DNA from: Sphingobacteriales bacterium
GTDB taxonomy: Bacteria; Bacteroidota; Bacteroidia; Sphingobacteriales; Sphingobacteriaceae
DNA: 42,642 bases
Assembly: GCA_947505035.1 (NCBI GenBank)
Contig: CANNIS010000004.1
Coordinates: forward strand, 1-42,642
Direction of reading: 5' to 3'
Shown one piece after another: positions 1 through 9,696 of this stretch. The translations under genes and the position numbers were made by a program. The notes beneath the pieces are model-generated. The model ran no database searches, was not told where the DNA came from, and was given only the letters and a program-made list of their open reading frames with translations. Numbering within the stretch: position 1 is the first letter of the stretch; every line of letters starts with the position of its first letter.

Positions 1-919
1 AATGTTTAATGTCAAAGGTACAGATTTCTCTTTTTTTAAATGGTATATCCCAGTCTCCATCATAAGAAATATAGGTTGGAACCAGTATTTCTTCATTTAA
101 ATAACTCAACTCTATGTTCATTTTTACATGAAAATCGAAAGGAATGGAACTGTATGCCATGTCGATATACCTGCCTAAAATTTTCATGTTTTTAGCATCA
201 AAAACAGTGGTGAGCTCTTTAATCATCGTGTCGTCTTTGTTCCACCAGCTAATGCCTTCTTTTAATTTACATTTGAAATAATACACCGGTATGTCCCCTT
301 GGTATGTTGCATAATAAAAACTGTATTGGTAATACTTTGCTAAGTCGGGACTAAAAATAGCTGTTTTATCACTTATCAATGGCACGCCTTTTACGGGTTT
401 GCCTGGTGTAAATAGTAAAGTTTTTAATTTTTCTTTATATGCTTCTTCAGCCGTTTCTTTTTTGCTTACTTTTTTATCTGCTAAAAAATCCGTGTTTTTT
501 TCATTCATAAAAATATACGAAAACATGCGAACAGTAAATAGATCAAAATCGCCATTATATTTTGTCACTCGGCCACTGTCTTTTTTTTCGATCAATTCTT
601 GATGATATCGAAGCCCTTCGTTCACATGTTTTATTTTTCGATAAATTTTACCTGTTTGTTTTTGTGCCTCATCATAAGTTTTAATTTTATTTTCCGCAAT
701 AAAAGTATAATGCTTTAAGGCTTTAAATGCCTTATAAAACAAGGTGTCTTGGAGCATTACGGTGGTAAAATCGTTTACACTTAATCCTCGTTTTGCCGTA
801 ATTGCCATAGCCGAATCAATATTAACAGAACGCAAGGTGTCTGAAAAAATTTGCTTCTTACTTTGTGCAATCACAAAAGTATTTTGTAAAATAAAAAATA
901 AAAAAAATAGTTTTTTCAA
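1..919 (-). CDS. Secreted protein of unknown function, C-terminus cut by window edge, TTG start
   Basis: An open frame of about 306 codons runs on the minus strand from 919 to the window edge without a stop. It has no ATG near its beginning. Translated from the TTG at 919-917 it starts L/M-KKLFFLFFILQNTFVIAQ, a good Sec signal peptide with cleavage after AQ. An in-frame TAG at 934-932 lies just upstream, so no longer start is possible and the next in-frame ATG would remove the signal peptide. The mature part is mixed alpha/beta and rich in Lys, Tyr and Phe. Near the window edge it has beta-strand-like stretches such as ELSYLNEEILVPTYISYDG, and then IPFKKRE. I do not recognise a named family; it resembles exported hypothetical proteins seen widely in Bacteroidota. 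It lies downstream of pntB behind a stem-loop, so it is probably a separate transcription unit. Confidence 0.75.
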   Translation of the reverse strand, partial: MKKLFFLFFILQNTFVIAQSKKQIFSDTLRSVNIDSAMAITAKRGLSVNDFTTVMLQDTLFYKAFKALKHYTFIAENKIKTYDEAQKQTGKIYRKIKHVNEGLRYHQELIEKKDSGRVTKYNGDFDLFTVRMFSYIFMNEKNTDFLADKKVSKKETAEEAYKEKLKTLLFTPGKPVKGVPLISDKTAIFSPDLAKYYQYSFYYATYQGDIPVYYFKCKLKEGISWWNKDDTMIKELTTVFDAKNMKILGRYIDMAYSSIPFDFHVKMNIELSYLNEEILVPTYISYDGDWDIPFKKREICTFDIKH

Positions 920-936
920 ATTAATAATTGGCTATA

Positions 937-973
937 AACAACAAATTCTTGCTTAGGGCAAGAATTTGTTGTT
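937..973 (-). terminator. Strong stem-loop after pntB
   Basis: A 16-bp perfect inverted repeat (arms 937-952 and 958-973, loop TTAGG) built around CAACAAATTCTTGC lies 19 bases past the pntB stop. It probably ends the pnt operon. The minus-strand sequence after the stem is only moderately T-rich, so it may also act as an mRNA 3'-end stabiliser. It ends 17 bases before the TTG start of the next gene and so falls in or just ahead of that gene's leader. Confidence 0.5.
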
Positions 974-991
974 GGAAAAATTTAAATATTA

Positions 992-2386
992 TTACATTGT
1001 TTTTAATTCTGCTACTAAAGCTGTTAATGCTTTTTTTGCATCTCCAAAAAACATACTTGTTTTTGGATCGTAAAACAACAAGTTCTCAATGCCAGCATAA
1101 CCAGCACTCATAGAGCGTTTGTTTACAATAATATGCTTCGCTTTTTCTACATCTAAAATTGGCATACCATAAATTGGCGAACTTGGATCTGTTTTAGCAG
1201 CTGGATTTACTACGTCATTTGCACCGACAACTAACACCACATCCGTTTGTTCAAATTCCGAATTGATTTCGTCCATCTCTACCATCTTACCATAATCAAC
1301 ATTTGATTCGGCTAATAAAACATTCATATGCCCTGGCATACGACCTGCAACCGGATGAATAGCGTACTTCACTTCCACGCCACGCTCTTCTAATAATAAT
1401 TCTAATTCATGAATAATATGTTGTGCTTGCGCAACTGCTAAACCATAACCAGGCACAATCACTACGCGCTTAGAATAATTCATTAACACCGCCACATCGG
1501 TTGTAGATATATCTTTAATTGAACCCGCCACTTCGGCTCCATCTGCAGCAGCAGTGGTGCCTCCAAAGGATCCAAAAATTACACTAAACAAAGAACGGTT
1601 CATTGCTTTACACATTACAATCGTTAATAATGTTCCGGCAGATCCTACTAAAATACCACCTGTTAACATCACTTTATTGTCGTATAAAAATCCGCCGAAG
1701 GCAGCAGCTAAACCAGTAAAAGAATTCAACAATGAAATAACAACCGGCATATCTGCTCCGCCAATTGGAATCACAAATAATATTCCGTAAAACAATGCAG
1801 CTGCAAATAATAAATATAACATTGTACTACTATCTGTTCCGCTTACTACAACATAAGCTGCAAAAGCAAATAAAGCAAACATCACAATGGTATTGATGAT
1901 ATTATATTTTGGCAAACGAATTGGTTTTGCCATGGCGCCATTTAATTTAAGGTAGGCAATAATACTACCCGAAAAAGAAACGCTACCAATAATCATACCC
2001 GCTAAAACCGTTATCATGGTAGAGGTTTGGCCTACGCTGTGGTGAAACTCCATTAAACCAATTAAAGCCGCACATGCACCACCCATACCATTAAACATAG
2101 ATACCAATTCTGGCATTTTTGTCATTTGTACTTTTTTAGCAGTTAACCAGCCAATAATGGTACCAGCTGCAATACCGCCAAATATTAAAATCATTTTAAT
2201 ATTATCGCGAGAAGTAAGTCCTTCTTTTGAATAAAGAAAAATGGTGCCGATAATAGCAATCGTCATTCCGGCAGCTGCAATTAAATTTCCTTGTCTTGCT
2301 TTTTTAGGATTACTCATCATTTTTAATCCAATAATAAAAGTAATGGATGCAATGAGGTAAGCTATTTCTAATATATATTGTGTCAT
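992..2386 (-). CDS. pntB: NAD(P)+ transhydrogenase, beta subunit
   Basis: The gene encodes the 464-residue beta subunit of the proton-translocating transhydrogenase, which transfers hydride from NADH to NADP+ using the proton gradient and so supplies NADPH. The first 260 or so residues contain about eight to nine hydrophobic helices (dII membrane domain). The C-terminal part is the NADP(H)-binding dIII domain, with VVIVPGYGLAVAQAQ, then HPVAGRMPGHMNVLLAE and, near the end, KRSMSAGYAGIENLLF, all signatures of this family. The length matches the usual 460-480. It is the last gene of a three-gene operon, 18 bases after the alpha2 subunit gene, and is followed by a stem-loop. Identification is secure. 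Confidence 0.97.
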   Translation of the reverse strand: MTQYILEIAYLIASITFIIGLKMMSNPKKARQGNLIAAAGMTIAIIGTIFLYSKEGLTSRDNIKMILIFGGIAAGTIIGWLTAKKVQMTKMPELVSMFNGMGGACAALIGLMEFHHSVGQTSTMITVLAGMIIGSVSFSGSIIAYLKLNGAMAKPIRLPKYNIINTIVMFALFAFAAYVVVSGTDSSTMLYLLFAAALFYGILFVIPIGGADMPVVISLLNSFTGLAAAFGGFLYDNKVMLTGGILVGSAGTLLTIVMCKAMNRSLFSVIFGSFGGTTAAADGAEVAGSIKDISTTDVAVLMNYSKRVVIVPGYGLAVAQAQHIIHELELLLEERGVEVKYAIHPVAGRMPGHMNVLLAESNVDYGKMVEMDEINSEFEQTDVVLVVGANDVVNPAAKTDPSSPIYGMPILDVEKAKHIIVNKRSMSAGYAGIENLLFYDPKTSMFFGDAKKALTALVAELKTM

Positions 2387-2404
2387 AATAATTTTCTTTG
2401 AGAT

Positions 2405-2710
2405 TTATTTCTTTTTAAACATGTCTAGCATTCTGTCGGTAACTACAAAACCTCCAACAACATTTAAGGTTCCAAGAATCACTGCAACCGTTCCGAGTGT
2501 TAAGGAAATATAATTGCTTGCGTCGGTATCTAGCATCACAATAATTGCACCCACCACTACCACACCGTGAATTGCATTTGCGCCAGACATAAGCGGAGTA
2601 TGCAACACAGAGGGCACATGTCCAATTACTTCTACACCAACAAAAACTGCTAATATGATAAAGTAAATCATCTCTCGATGCGTACTAATAAATGATAATA
2701 TCTGTTCCAT
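2405..2710 (-). CDS. pntAB: NAD(P) transhydrogenase, alpha2 (small membrane) subunit
   Basis: This 101-residue protein has three hydrophobic segments (roughly residues 12-32, 40-60 and 68-90) and matches the membrane part of the transhydrogenase alpha chain. The segment EVIGHVPSVLHTPLMSGANA is the conserved first-helix region of that domain. In E. coli this domain is fused to the NAD-binding alpha domain. Here it is a separate polypeptide, the three-subunit arrangement known from Rhodospirillum rubrum and common in Bacteroidota. It starts 8 bases after the alpha1 gene stop and is followed 18 bases later by pntB, so all three subunits are surely co-expressed. Confidence 0.95.
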   Translation of the reverse strand: MEQILSFISTHREMIYFIILAVFVGVEVIGHVPSVLHTPLMSGANAIHGVVVVGAIIVMLDTDASNYISLTLGTVAVILGTLNVVGGFVVTDRMLDMFKKK

Positions 2711-2718
2711 GATTATTT

Positions 2719-3837
2719 TTATTTAAGAATTGATGGATGAACGGGTGTTCCGTTATGAACAATTAATGAACCTTTGGTAATGTCTTCTGCTAAATCCCAA
2801 TTAAATTTTTCGTTAGTTGCCAAATGCACTAAAAGCGTTTGTATATTTTTAGCATATAGTTCACTTGCGTTCATCGGCAATAAACTTGGAATATTGCTTT
2901 CGCCAATTATGGTTACGCCATTTTTTTGAATTGTTTTATTGATTTCGCTTCCGATCACATTGCCGCCTTGTTCAACAGCCATGTCTAAAATAACCGAACC
3001 AAATTTCATGCTCGCAACCATTTCTTCGGTAACCAATACCGGTGCCTTTTTTCCGGGTATTAAGGCAGTTGTAATCACAATGTCGGCTTCTTTTATATGT
3101 TTGGAAACAAGCTCTTGTTGCATTTTCAGAAATTCTTCTGAAACGCCTTTAACATATCCACCTTCCATTTTTATACTGTCATCGCCTTTTACTTCAATGA
3201 ATTTACCACCTAATGATTCGACTTGTTCTTTAGTTTCTGGGCGAATATCACTCACTTCTACTACTGCTCCTAACCTTTTAGCAGTTGCAATTGCTTGCAG
3301 TCCAGCTACCCCTGCTCCAAAAATTAACACCTTGGAAGGGCGAATGGTTCCCGCGGCAGTGGTCATCATGGGTAAGATTTTACCTATTTCGTTGGCAGCC
3401 ATTAACACTGCTTTATAGCCTGCTAAATTTGCTTGAGAACTTAAGGCATCCATTTTTTGAGCTCGTGAAATACGCGGCACGGCATCCATCGAAAAAGCAG
3501 AAATGCCTGCATTTGTACAAGATTCAACTAATGCTTGATTTGTAGCTGCCCACATAAAGGAAATTAAAACGGCCTCTTTTTTCATGCTCGCTATTTCTGC
3601 AGCAATAGGGGCATTTACTTTTAAAATCACATCTGCATCTGCATATATTTTTTGTGAATCTGCTAGGATACTTGCTCCTGCTGCTTGATAACTTGCATCA
3701 TCAAAATAAGATTTTAAACCAGCTCCGGTTTCTACACAAACTTCGTAGCCTGCTGTAGTTAATTGTTTCACCACCGAGGGTGTTAAAGCCACGCGATTTT
3801 CGCGCTCTTTATTTTCTTTGGGTACACAGATTTTCAA
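2719..3837 (-). CDS. pntAA: NAD(P) transhydrogenase, alpha1 (NAD-binding) subunit
   Basis: This 372-residue cytoplasmic subunit (dI) binds NAD(H) and delivers hydride to dIII of PntB. It begins MKICVPKENKERENRVALTP, the alanine dehydrogenase/PntA N-terminal signature. A Rossmann motif VLIFGAGVAGLQAIATAKRLG lies near residues 168-188, followed by SDIRPETKEQVESLGGKFIE. The loop DIVITTALIPGKKAPVLVTE is typical of dI rather than of alanine dehydrogenase. The length is as expected for the split form. It is the first gene of the pnt operon, 66 bases after the prfB stop; a 14-bp palindrome in that gap could be an operator. Confidence 0.95.
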   Translation of the reverse strand: MKICVPKENKERENRVALTPSVVKQLTTAGYEVCVETGAGLKSYFDDASYQAAGASILADSQKIYADADVILKVNAPIAAEIASMKKEAVLISFMWAATNQALVESCTNAGISAFSMDAVPRISRAQKMDALSSQANLAGYKAVLMAANEIGKILPMMTTAAGTIRPSKVLIFGAGVAGLQAIATAKRLGAVVEVSDIRPETKEQVESLGGKFIEVKGDDSIKMEGGYVKGVSEEFLKMQQELVSKHIKEADIVITTALIPGKKAPVLVTEEMVASMKFGSVILDMAVEQGGNVIGSEINKTIQKNGVTIIGESNIPSLLPMNASELYAKNIQTLLVHLATNEKFNWDLAEDITKGSLIVHNGTPVHPSILK

Positions 3838-3868
3838 AACGTATCGAATTAATTATGGTTAAATATAC

Positions 3869-3882
3869 TATGCCTAGGCATA
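3869..3882. promoter_or_regulatory. Perfect 14-bp palindrome ahead of the pnt operon
   Basis: TATGCCTAGGCATA is a perfect palindrome in the 66-base gap between prfB and pntAA, 31 bases before the pntAA start. The outer ATAC/GTAT flanks are also complementary but offset by one base. A spacer-free palindrome in a promoter-sized gap suggests a dimeric repressor or activator site. As a terminator it would be poor: a 5-bp stem with no T-run. No regulator gene adjoins it, so the function is inferred from position only. Confidence 0.35.
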
Positions 3883-3903
3883 AGTATCAATTTTTTATTT
3901 CTT

Positions 3904-4981
3904 TTAAAATTCCATCAAATAAGCCTTGATGAAGGGATTCAATTCTCCGTCTAAAACTCCCTGTGCATTAGAGGTTTCCATATTTGTTCTCAGGTCTTTT
4001 ACTAATTTATAGGGGTGAAGCACATAGTTTCTAATTTGAGAACCCCATTCTATCTTCTTTTTAGTGCTTTCTACGGCTTGTTTGGCTTCGTTTTTCTTGC
4101 GCAATTCCAATTCGTATAATTGAGACTTCAACATTTTTAATGCTTTTTCTTTATTCTGATTTTGCGAACGCTCTTGTTGACATTCAATGATGATGCCAGA
4201 AGGTGCGTGTTTTAAACGAACGGCTGTTTCTACTTTATTTACATTTTGTCCACCCTTGCCGCCCGCTCTAAAAGTATCCCAACTTACATCTGCTAAGTTG
4301 ATATCAATTTGAATAGAATCATCTACCAAAGGATATACATACACCGAAGCAAAAGAAGTGTGCCTGCGCGCATTCGAATCGAAGGGCGAAATTCTAACCA
4401 ATCGGTGCACACCTGATTCACCTTTTAAATAACCGTAAGTAAATGCACCTTCAAACTCTAAAGTGCAAGATTTAATGCCGGCGCCTTCTCCAGCTTGGTA
4501 ATCTATTTCTTTTACTTGATAACCATTTTTTTCGCCCCACATAATATACATACGCATGAGCATTGCCGCCCAATCACAGCTCTCCGTTCCACCTGCGCCT
4601 GCATTAATAGTCAGTACTGCGTTGAGTTGATCTTCTTCTCCACTCAACATATTTTTAAATTCTAATTCGTCGAGTGCTTTCCAAGCAATGCCCATCTGGC
4701 TAAGCATTTCGGGCTCTTGCGCCGCGCCGTCTTTATAGAATTCATAAAGCACAATGGTGTCTTCGACTGTTGCATTTACCAATGTAAAGGCTTCGGTCCA
4801 AACTTTTTTAGCTTTAATTTGATGTAAGATTTTCTCTGCAACTTTTTGGTCATCCCAAAAATCTGCTGCAAGTGTTTGAGCCAATTCTTGCTCAATCTCC
4901 ACTAGTTTTTGATCGATGTCAAAGATGCCTCCTCAGAGATGTAATGCGATCTCTTAAATCCTTGATTTGTTCGTTGGTCAT
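3904..4981 (-). CDS. prfB: Peptide chain release factor 2, expressed by programmed +1 frameshift
   Basis: RF2 recognises UGA and UAA and triggers peptide release in the ribosome. The gene is in two frames. A 20-codon leader from the ATG at 4981 ends in CTT-TGA, and the remaining frame runs from 4920 to 3904. With a +1 shift at CTT the product is about 358 residues, normal for RF2. The main frame carries the anticodon-like SPF in [15 protein letters not shown] and the catalytic GGQ in [23 protein letters not shown] at 4902 would give a 332-residue product lacking the N-terminus and is not the real start. Read-through at the internal UGA gives autoregulation: scarce RF2 favours shifting. A -7-like element TATTTTTG lies only 4 bases upstream of the ATG. 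Confidence 0.97.
4918..4933 (-). promoter_or_regulatory. prfB programmed +1 frameshift site
   Basis: On the minus strand the sequence reads AGGAGG-CAT-CTT-TGA-C. A Shine-Dalgarno-like AGGAGG (4933-4928) sits three bases before the slippery CTT (4924-4922), followed by in-frame TGA (4921-4919) and then C. This is the E. coli prfB arrangement with only minor base changes (AGGGGG-TAT-CTT-TGA-C). It is the clearest Shine-Dalgarno-like element in the window, in a genome whose start codons otherwise lack them. Confidence 0.95.
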
Positions 4982-4985
4982 GATA

Positions 4986-4993
4986 CAAAAATA
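4986..4993 (-). promoter_or_regulatory. Candidate -7 element for prfB
   Basis: TATTTTTG on the minus strand matches the Bacteroidota -7 consensus TAnnTTTG, but only 4 bases separate it from the prfB ATG. I see no TTG at the normal -33 distance. If used, the mRNA would be nearly leaderless. Confidence 0.25.
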
Positions 4994-5037
4994 AGAAATT
5001 GATTGACATTGTGAATTACAGATCTGAATTATTGTCT

Positions 5038-5394
5038 CTAAAAAAAGGCGTCTTCGAAATGTTGTAGCTCTTTGAAAACTTGATTTTCTTTTAAAATGGC
5101 AATGATATCGAATCGCACTTCACCTCGATGCGAAACAGTAGCTAAATATGCCCTTGCCGCCCTTTTTAGATATTTTCGCTTTTCTTTATTCACAAAGTTT
5201 TCGGGGTAACCAAATTTAATACTTCCCCTTGATTTTACTTCCACAAAAACCAATTCGTTTCCTTTTCGAACGATGAGGTCTATTTCTACATGACTAAATT
5301 GAAAGTTTTCTGCTATTAACTGATATCCCGATTTGATCAAATAGGCCTTGGCTATTCTTTCTCCTTCTTTTCCAAAATCATTATGTAAAGCCAT
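5038..5394 (-). CDS. YraN/UPF0102 family nuclease-like protein
   Basis: This 118-residue protein matches the UPF0102 (YraN) family, a restriction-endonuclease-like fold whose cellular role is not settled. It opens with GKEGERIAKAYLIKSGY, then has HVEIDLIVRKGNELVFVEVKSR, which carries the E-D...ExK arrangement of PD-(D/E)XK nucleases. The length is typical. It is transcribed away from lipB, with 56 bases between the two starts, and stands 56 bases upstream of prfB on the same strand. Whether it has nuclease activity cannot be told from sequence. Confidence 0.9.
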   Translation of the reverse strand: MALHNDFGKEGERIAKAYLIKSGYQLIAENFQFSHVEIDLIVRKGNELVFVEVKSRGSIKFGYPENFVNKEKRKYLKRAARAYLATVSHRGEVRFDIIAILKENQVFKELQHFEDAFF

Positions 5395-5399
5395 GTTGT

Positions 5400-5428
5400 T
5401 TGTTCAATCTATAAAGTTTGTAACTTTG
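5400..5428 (+). promoter_or_regulatory. Promoter for lipB and the serine hydrolase
   Basis: TTG at 5400-5402, an 18-base spacer and TAACTTTG at 5421-5428 fit the Bacteroidota sigma-A promoter (TTG-N17-22-TAnnTTTG). The ATG of lipB is 22 bases downstream, giving a leader of about 16 bases. Confidence 0.55.
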
Positions 5429-5450
5429 CTGCTTACCATCAATTGCTTTT

Positions 5451-6179
5451 ATGCAAGATTTAATATCATCTGAAACAAAAAAAATACGGGTCGAATTCCA
5501 AGACTGGGGTACAATTGATTACCAAGAGGCCTGGGATAAACAAGAAGTTTTGTTTTCAGAAATTGTAAACATTAAATCTGCGAATCGAACCAATAACACC
5601 GAAAATATCACCAAAAATTATTTGATTTTTTGTGAACACCCAGCTGTTTATACTTTAGGAAAAAGCGGTAAGATGGAACACTTGCTTTTAGATGAAAAAG
5701 GTTTGCTTGACAATCATGCACGATTTTATAAAATCAATAGAGGCGGTGACATTACCTATCACGGACCAGGACAATTAGTTGGATATCCAATTTTAAATTT
5801 AGATTACTTTTTTACGGACATTCATAAATATTTAAGACTATTAGAAGAAGCAGTAATATTAACTTTAGCAGATTACAAAATTACAGCGGGAAGGTCTGAA
5901 GGCCAAACTGGCGTATGGTTAGAGAGCGACAACCCCTTTAAAGCAAGAAAAATTTGTGCCATGGGTGTTCGTTGTAGCCGATGGGTAACCATGCATGGCT
6001 TTGCCTTTAATGTGAACACTAATTTAACCCATTTTAAAAATATTATTCCTTGTGGAATTGACGACAAAGCGGTTACTTCGATGGAAGCAGAACTTGGCGA
6101 AAAAGTAGATATGGAATCCGTAAAATTAAAACTAATAGCACATTTAACTGAATTGTTTAACATGGAAATTAAGAAATAA
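5451..6179 (+). CDS. lipB: Lipoyl(octanoyl) transferase
   Basis: LipB moves an octanoyl group from acyl carrier protein to the lipoyl domains of 2-oxoacid dehydrogenases and the glycine cleavage H protein, the first step of lipoate synthesis. The 242-residue protein has the family signature RGGDITYHGPGQLVGYPIL, the lysine of ARKICAMGVRCSRWVTMHGFA and the catalytic cysteine in IIPCGIDDKAVTSM. An N-terminal extension of about 50 residues precedes the usual EHPAVYTLGKSG motif. Its TAA overlaps the next gene's ATG by one base (TAATG), so translation of the two is probably coupled. A good promoter precedes it. Confidence 0.96.
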   Translation: MQDLISSETKKIRVEFQDWGTIDYQEAWDKQEVLFSEIVNIKSANRTNNTENITKNYLIFCEHPAVYTLGKSGKMEHLLLDEKGLLDNHARFYKINRGGDITYHGPGQLVGYPILNLDYFFTDIHKYLRLLEEAVILTLADYKITAGRSEGQTGVWLESDNPFKARKICAMGVRCSRWVTMHGFAFNVNTNLTHFKNIIPCGIDDKAVTSMEAELGEKVDMESVKLKLIAHLTELFNMEIKK

Positions 6180-7309
6180 TGAAGAAAAAAATTATTCAAT
6201 TGAGTATTGCTTTTTTATTGATTTTAAATTTAGCGATTTGGGCAACAGGCACAACCTATATTTACAAAGCGCTTTTACACTTACAAGCCAATATAGATGA
6301 TTTAGACATTTTTGAATACAGCGCCGTTCCAAATACTGGGCAACGTAGTCCTTGGCTAGTTTCTATTGATAAAAATAATAAGCCACTATCAGATTCTTTA
6401 AGAAAAACCCTGCAAACAGGCGAAACCGTTGCTTTTTTAGTAATAAAAAACGATTCTCTTTGTTATGAAGAATATTGGGATGGATATAGCGATAGCTCCT
6501 ACTCTAATTCTTTTTCAATGGCAAAAAGTATCATCAGTATTTTAGTTGGCGTAGCTATTGATGAAGGAAAAATTTCAAGTGTGAAAGATCCGGTTGGTAA
6601 ATATATTCCCGAATATGCAAATGGAGAATTAGCAAAAATAACCATCGAAGATTTATTAAGAATGGCTTCGGGTTTAAACTTTCACGAATCTTATGCAACA
6701 CCTATCAACCAAACAACAGATGCCTATTACGGAAATAATTTAAGAAAATTGATATATTCGTTAAAGGCCGAAAAGCCTGCCGGTGTTGAGTTTAAATATA
6801 AGAGTGGTGATACGCAATTGTTAGGCTTAGTGTTGAGCGCCGCAACTGGAAAATCAAATGCGGCTTATGCATCTGAAAAGTTATGGTCAAAAATTGGAGC
6901 GGAGCACGATGCAAAATGGAGTATTGATCATGCAAATGGTGACGAAAAAGCTTTCTGTTGCTTTTACAGTAATGCCCGTGATTTTGCAAGAATCGGAAAA
7001 TTATACTTACAAAAAGGACGTTGGGGAACGCAACAGCTAGTAGATAGTAATTGGGTATATAAATCTATATCCTCCAATGGATTAAATGATGAAAAGGGAA
7101 ATAAAACCGATTACTATGGTTACCAATGGTGGGTGCTGAAAAATGCTCATTACCCAGCCTTTTATTGCAGGGGTATTTTAGGCCAATACATAGTGGTGAT
7201 ACCTAGTAAAAACACCATTATTGTGCGTTTAGGCAAAAAAAGAGGGGCTAAAATAGTGAATAATCAGCCTTTAGAAGTGATTCAATATGTAAATGAATTG
7301 GCTAAGTAG
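6179..7309 (+). CDS. Membrane-anchored or exported serine hydrolase, class C beta-lactamase family
   Basis: This 376-residue protein has an N-terminal hydrophobic segment (residues 5-25) that is either a signal peptide or an anchor, followed by a beta-lactamase/penicillin-binding-like domain. The catalytic SxxK is in NSFSMAKSIISILVG and the YxN in FCCFYSNARDFARIG; the third motif is probably in the C-terminal GILGQYIVVIP region. Such proteins act in the periplasm on D-amino-acid peptides, esters or amides. The substrate cannot be inferred, and nothing indicates antibiotic resistance. It is translationally coupled to lipB, but there is no obvious functional link. Confidence 0.88.
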   Translation: MKKKIIQLSIAFLLILNLAIWATGTTYIYKALLHLQANIDDLDIFEYSAVPNTGQRSPWLVSIDKNNKPLSDSLRKTLQTGETVAFLVIKNDSLCYEEYWDGYSDSSYSNSFSMAKSIISILVGVAIDEGKISSVKDPVGKYIPEYANGELAKITIEDLLRMASGLNFHESYATPINQTTDAYYGNNLRKLIYSLKAEKPAGVEFKYKSGDTQLLGLVLSAATGKSNAAYASEKLWSKIGAEHDAKWSIDHANGDEKAFCCFYSNARDFARIGKLYLQKGRWGTQQLVDSNWVYKSISSNGLNDEKGNKTDYYGYQWWVLKNAHYPAFYCRGILGQYIVVIPSKNTIIVRLGKKRGAKIVNNQPLEVIQYVNELAK

Positions 7310-7328
7310 TTTTTTTAGCATATTTTCT

Positions 7329-7356
7329 TTGTAGAAAAAAAATATACTTAACTTTA
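7329..7356 (+). promoter_or_regulatory. Candidate promoter for the small lipoprotein
   Basis: TTG at 7329-7331, a 17-base spacer and TAACTTTA at 7349-7356 match the Bacteroidota consensus except for the final G. It lies 35 bases before the ATG. Confidence 0.4.
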
Positions 7357-7391
7357 TAGTATAAACGTGTTATTATAAAAAACCAAATAAA

Positions 7392-7952
7392 ATGAAAAAA
7401 ACTATATTTCATATCGTAATTGCTGGAACGATCTTATTAGGATCTACCTTTTTAGTTTCTTGCGGAGACTTAGGTGTTACAGTAACTATCCCTTATTCTC
7501 AAGAAGTGAGATTTGAATTTGACCAAGTAGATAGTACTGGTGTTTTAGACACCACGGGTGTAATTGCATCGAATCTTGATTCTATTTTAGCTGCGAATGA
7601 TGCAGATAGAGATTACTTAGAATCTATCACATTAACAGGATTAAAATTAACCATGGTAGATTCTGCAGGAAATACTTTACCTGGTGGAAACTTTAATGCA
7701 CTTAACAACATGATTGCTGCCATTTCAAAAGATACCGTTGGTGCTATGTTTCAGAATATTGCTTCATTAAATCCAGTACCACAAAACACCCCATCAATTA
7801 ACTTGGTGGTAGATACTACTGTGGTAAACATTGTACCTTACCTTGCTAAACCAACTTTCAAAGTTAAATTAACAGGTGGTGTAAATACAAGCATCAATAC
7901 TAAAACATATGTTAAAGCAAAAATTAGTTTTAACATTAGAGTAGTTTTATAA
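7392..7952 (+). CDS. Lipoprotein of unknown function
   Basis: The 186-residue protein has a lipoprotein signal: basic MKK, a hydrophobic core and the lipobox FLVSC, with Cys24 as lipidation site. The mature part is rich in Thr, Asp, Val and Asn with alternating hydrophobic residues, suggesting a beta-sandwich. It ends in strands of the form FKVKLTGGVNTSINTKTY and AKISFNIRVVL. I recognise no family. It has its own candidate promoter and a strong terminator, so it is probably a single-gene unit. Confidence 0.8.
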   Translation: MKKTIFHIVIAGTILLGSTFLVSCGDLGVTVTIPYSQEVRFEFDQVDSTGVLDTTGVIASNLDSILAANDADRDYLESITLTGLKLTMVDSAGNTLPGGNFNALNNMIAAISKDTVGAMFQNIASLNPVPQNTPSINLVVDTTVVNIVPYLAKPTFKVKLTGGVNTSINTKTYVKAKISFNIRVVL

Positions 7953-7970
7953 TTTGAAATTATTTGATAA

Positions 7971-8003
7971 AAAAAGTCCTCATCAAAAGATGAGGACTTT
8001 TTT
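7971..8003. terminator. Bidirectional terminator between the lipoprotein gene and groEL
   Basis: The stem AAAGTCCTCATC / GATGAGGACTTT has an AAAA loop (7985-7988) and is flanked by A and T runs. It can therefore terminate both the plus-strand lipoprotein gene (stop 7952) and minus-strand groEL (stop 8028). Confidence 0.9.
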
Positions 8004-8027
8004 TGTGCTTTGATTGTTGGCAATGAC

Positions 8028-9683
<1,656 letters not shown>

Positions 9684-9696
9684 TTAAATCGTTTAA

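Noticed and set aside
2939-3418. 159-residue plus-strand frame inside pntAA
   Set aside because: It lies wholly opposite a gene of certain identity and has no family features; a shadow frame.
3904-4902. prfB as a 332-residue gene starting at GTG 4902
   Set aside because: The leader frame with CTT-TGA-C and AGGAGG shows that the real gene starts at 4981 and shifts frame.
6179-7309. Reading the serine hydrolase as an antibiotic-resistance beta-lactamase
   Set aside because: SxxK and YxN are shared by esterases and peptidases of the same fold, and the gene is coupled to lipB; nothing supports resistance.
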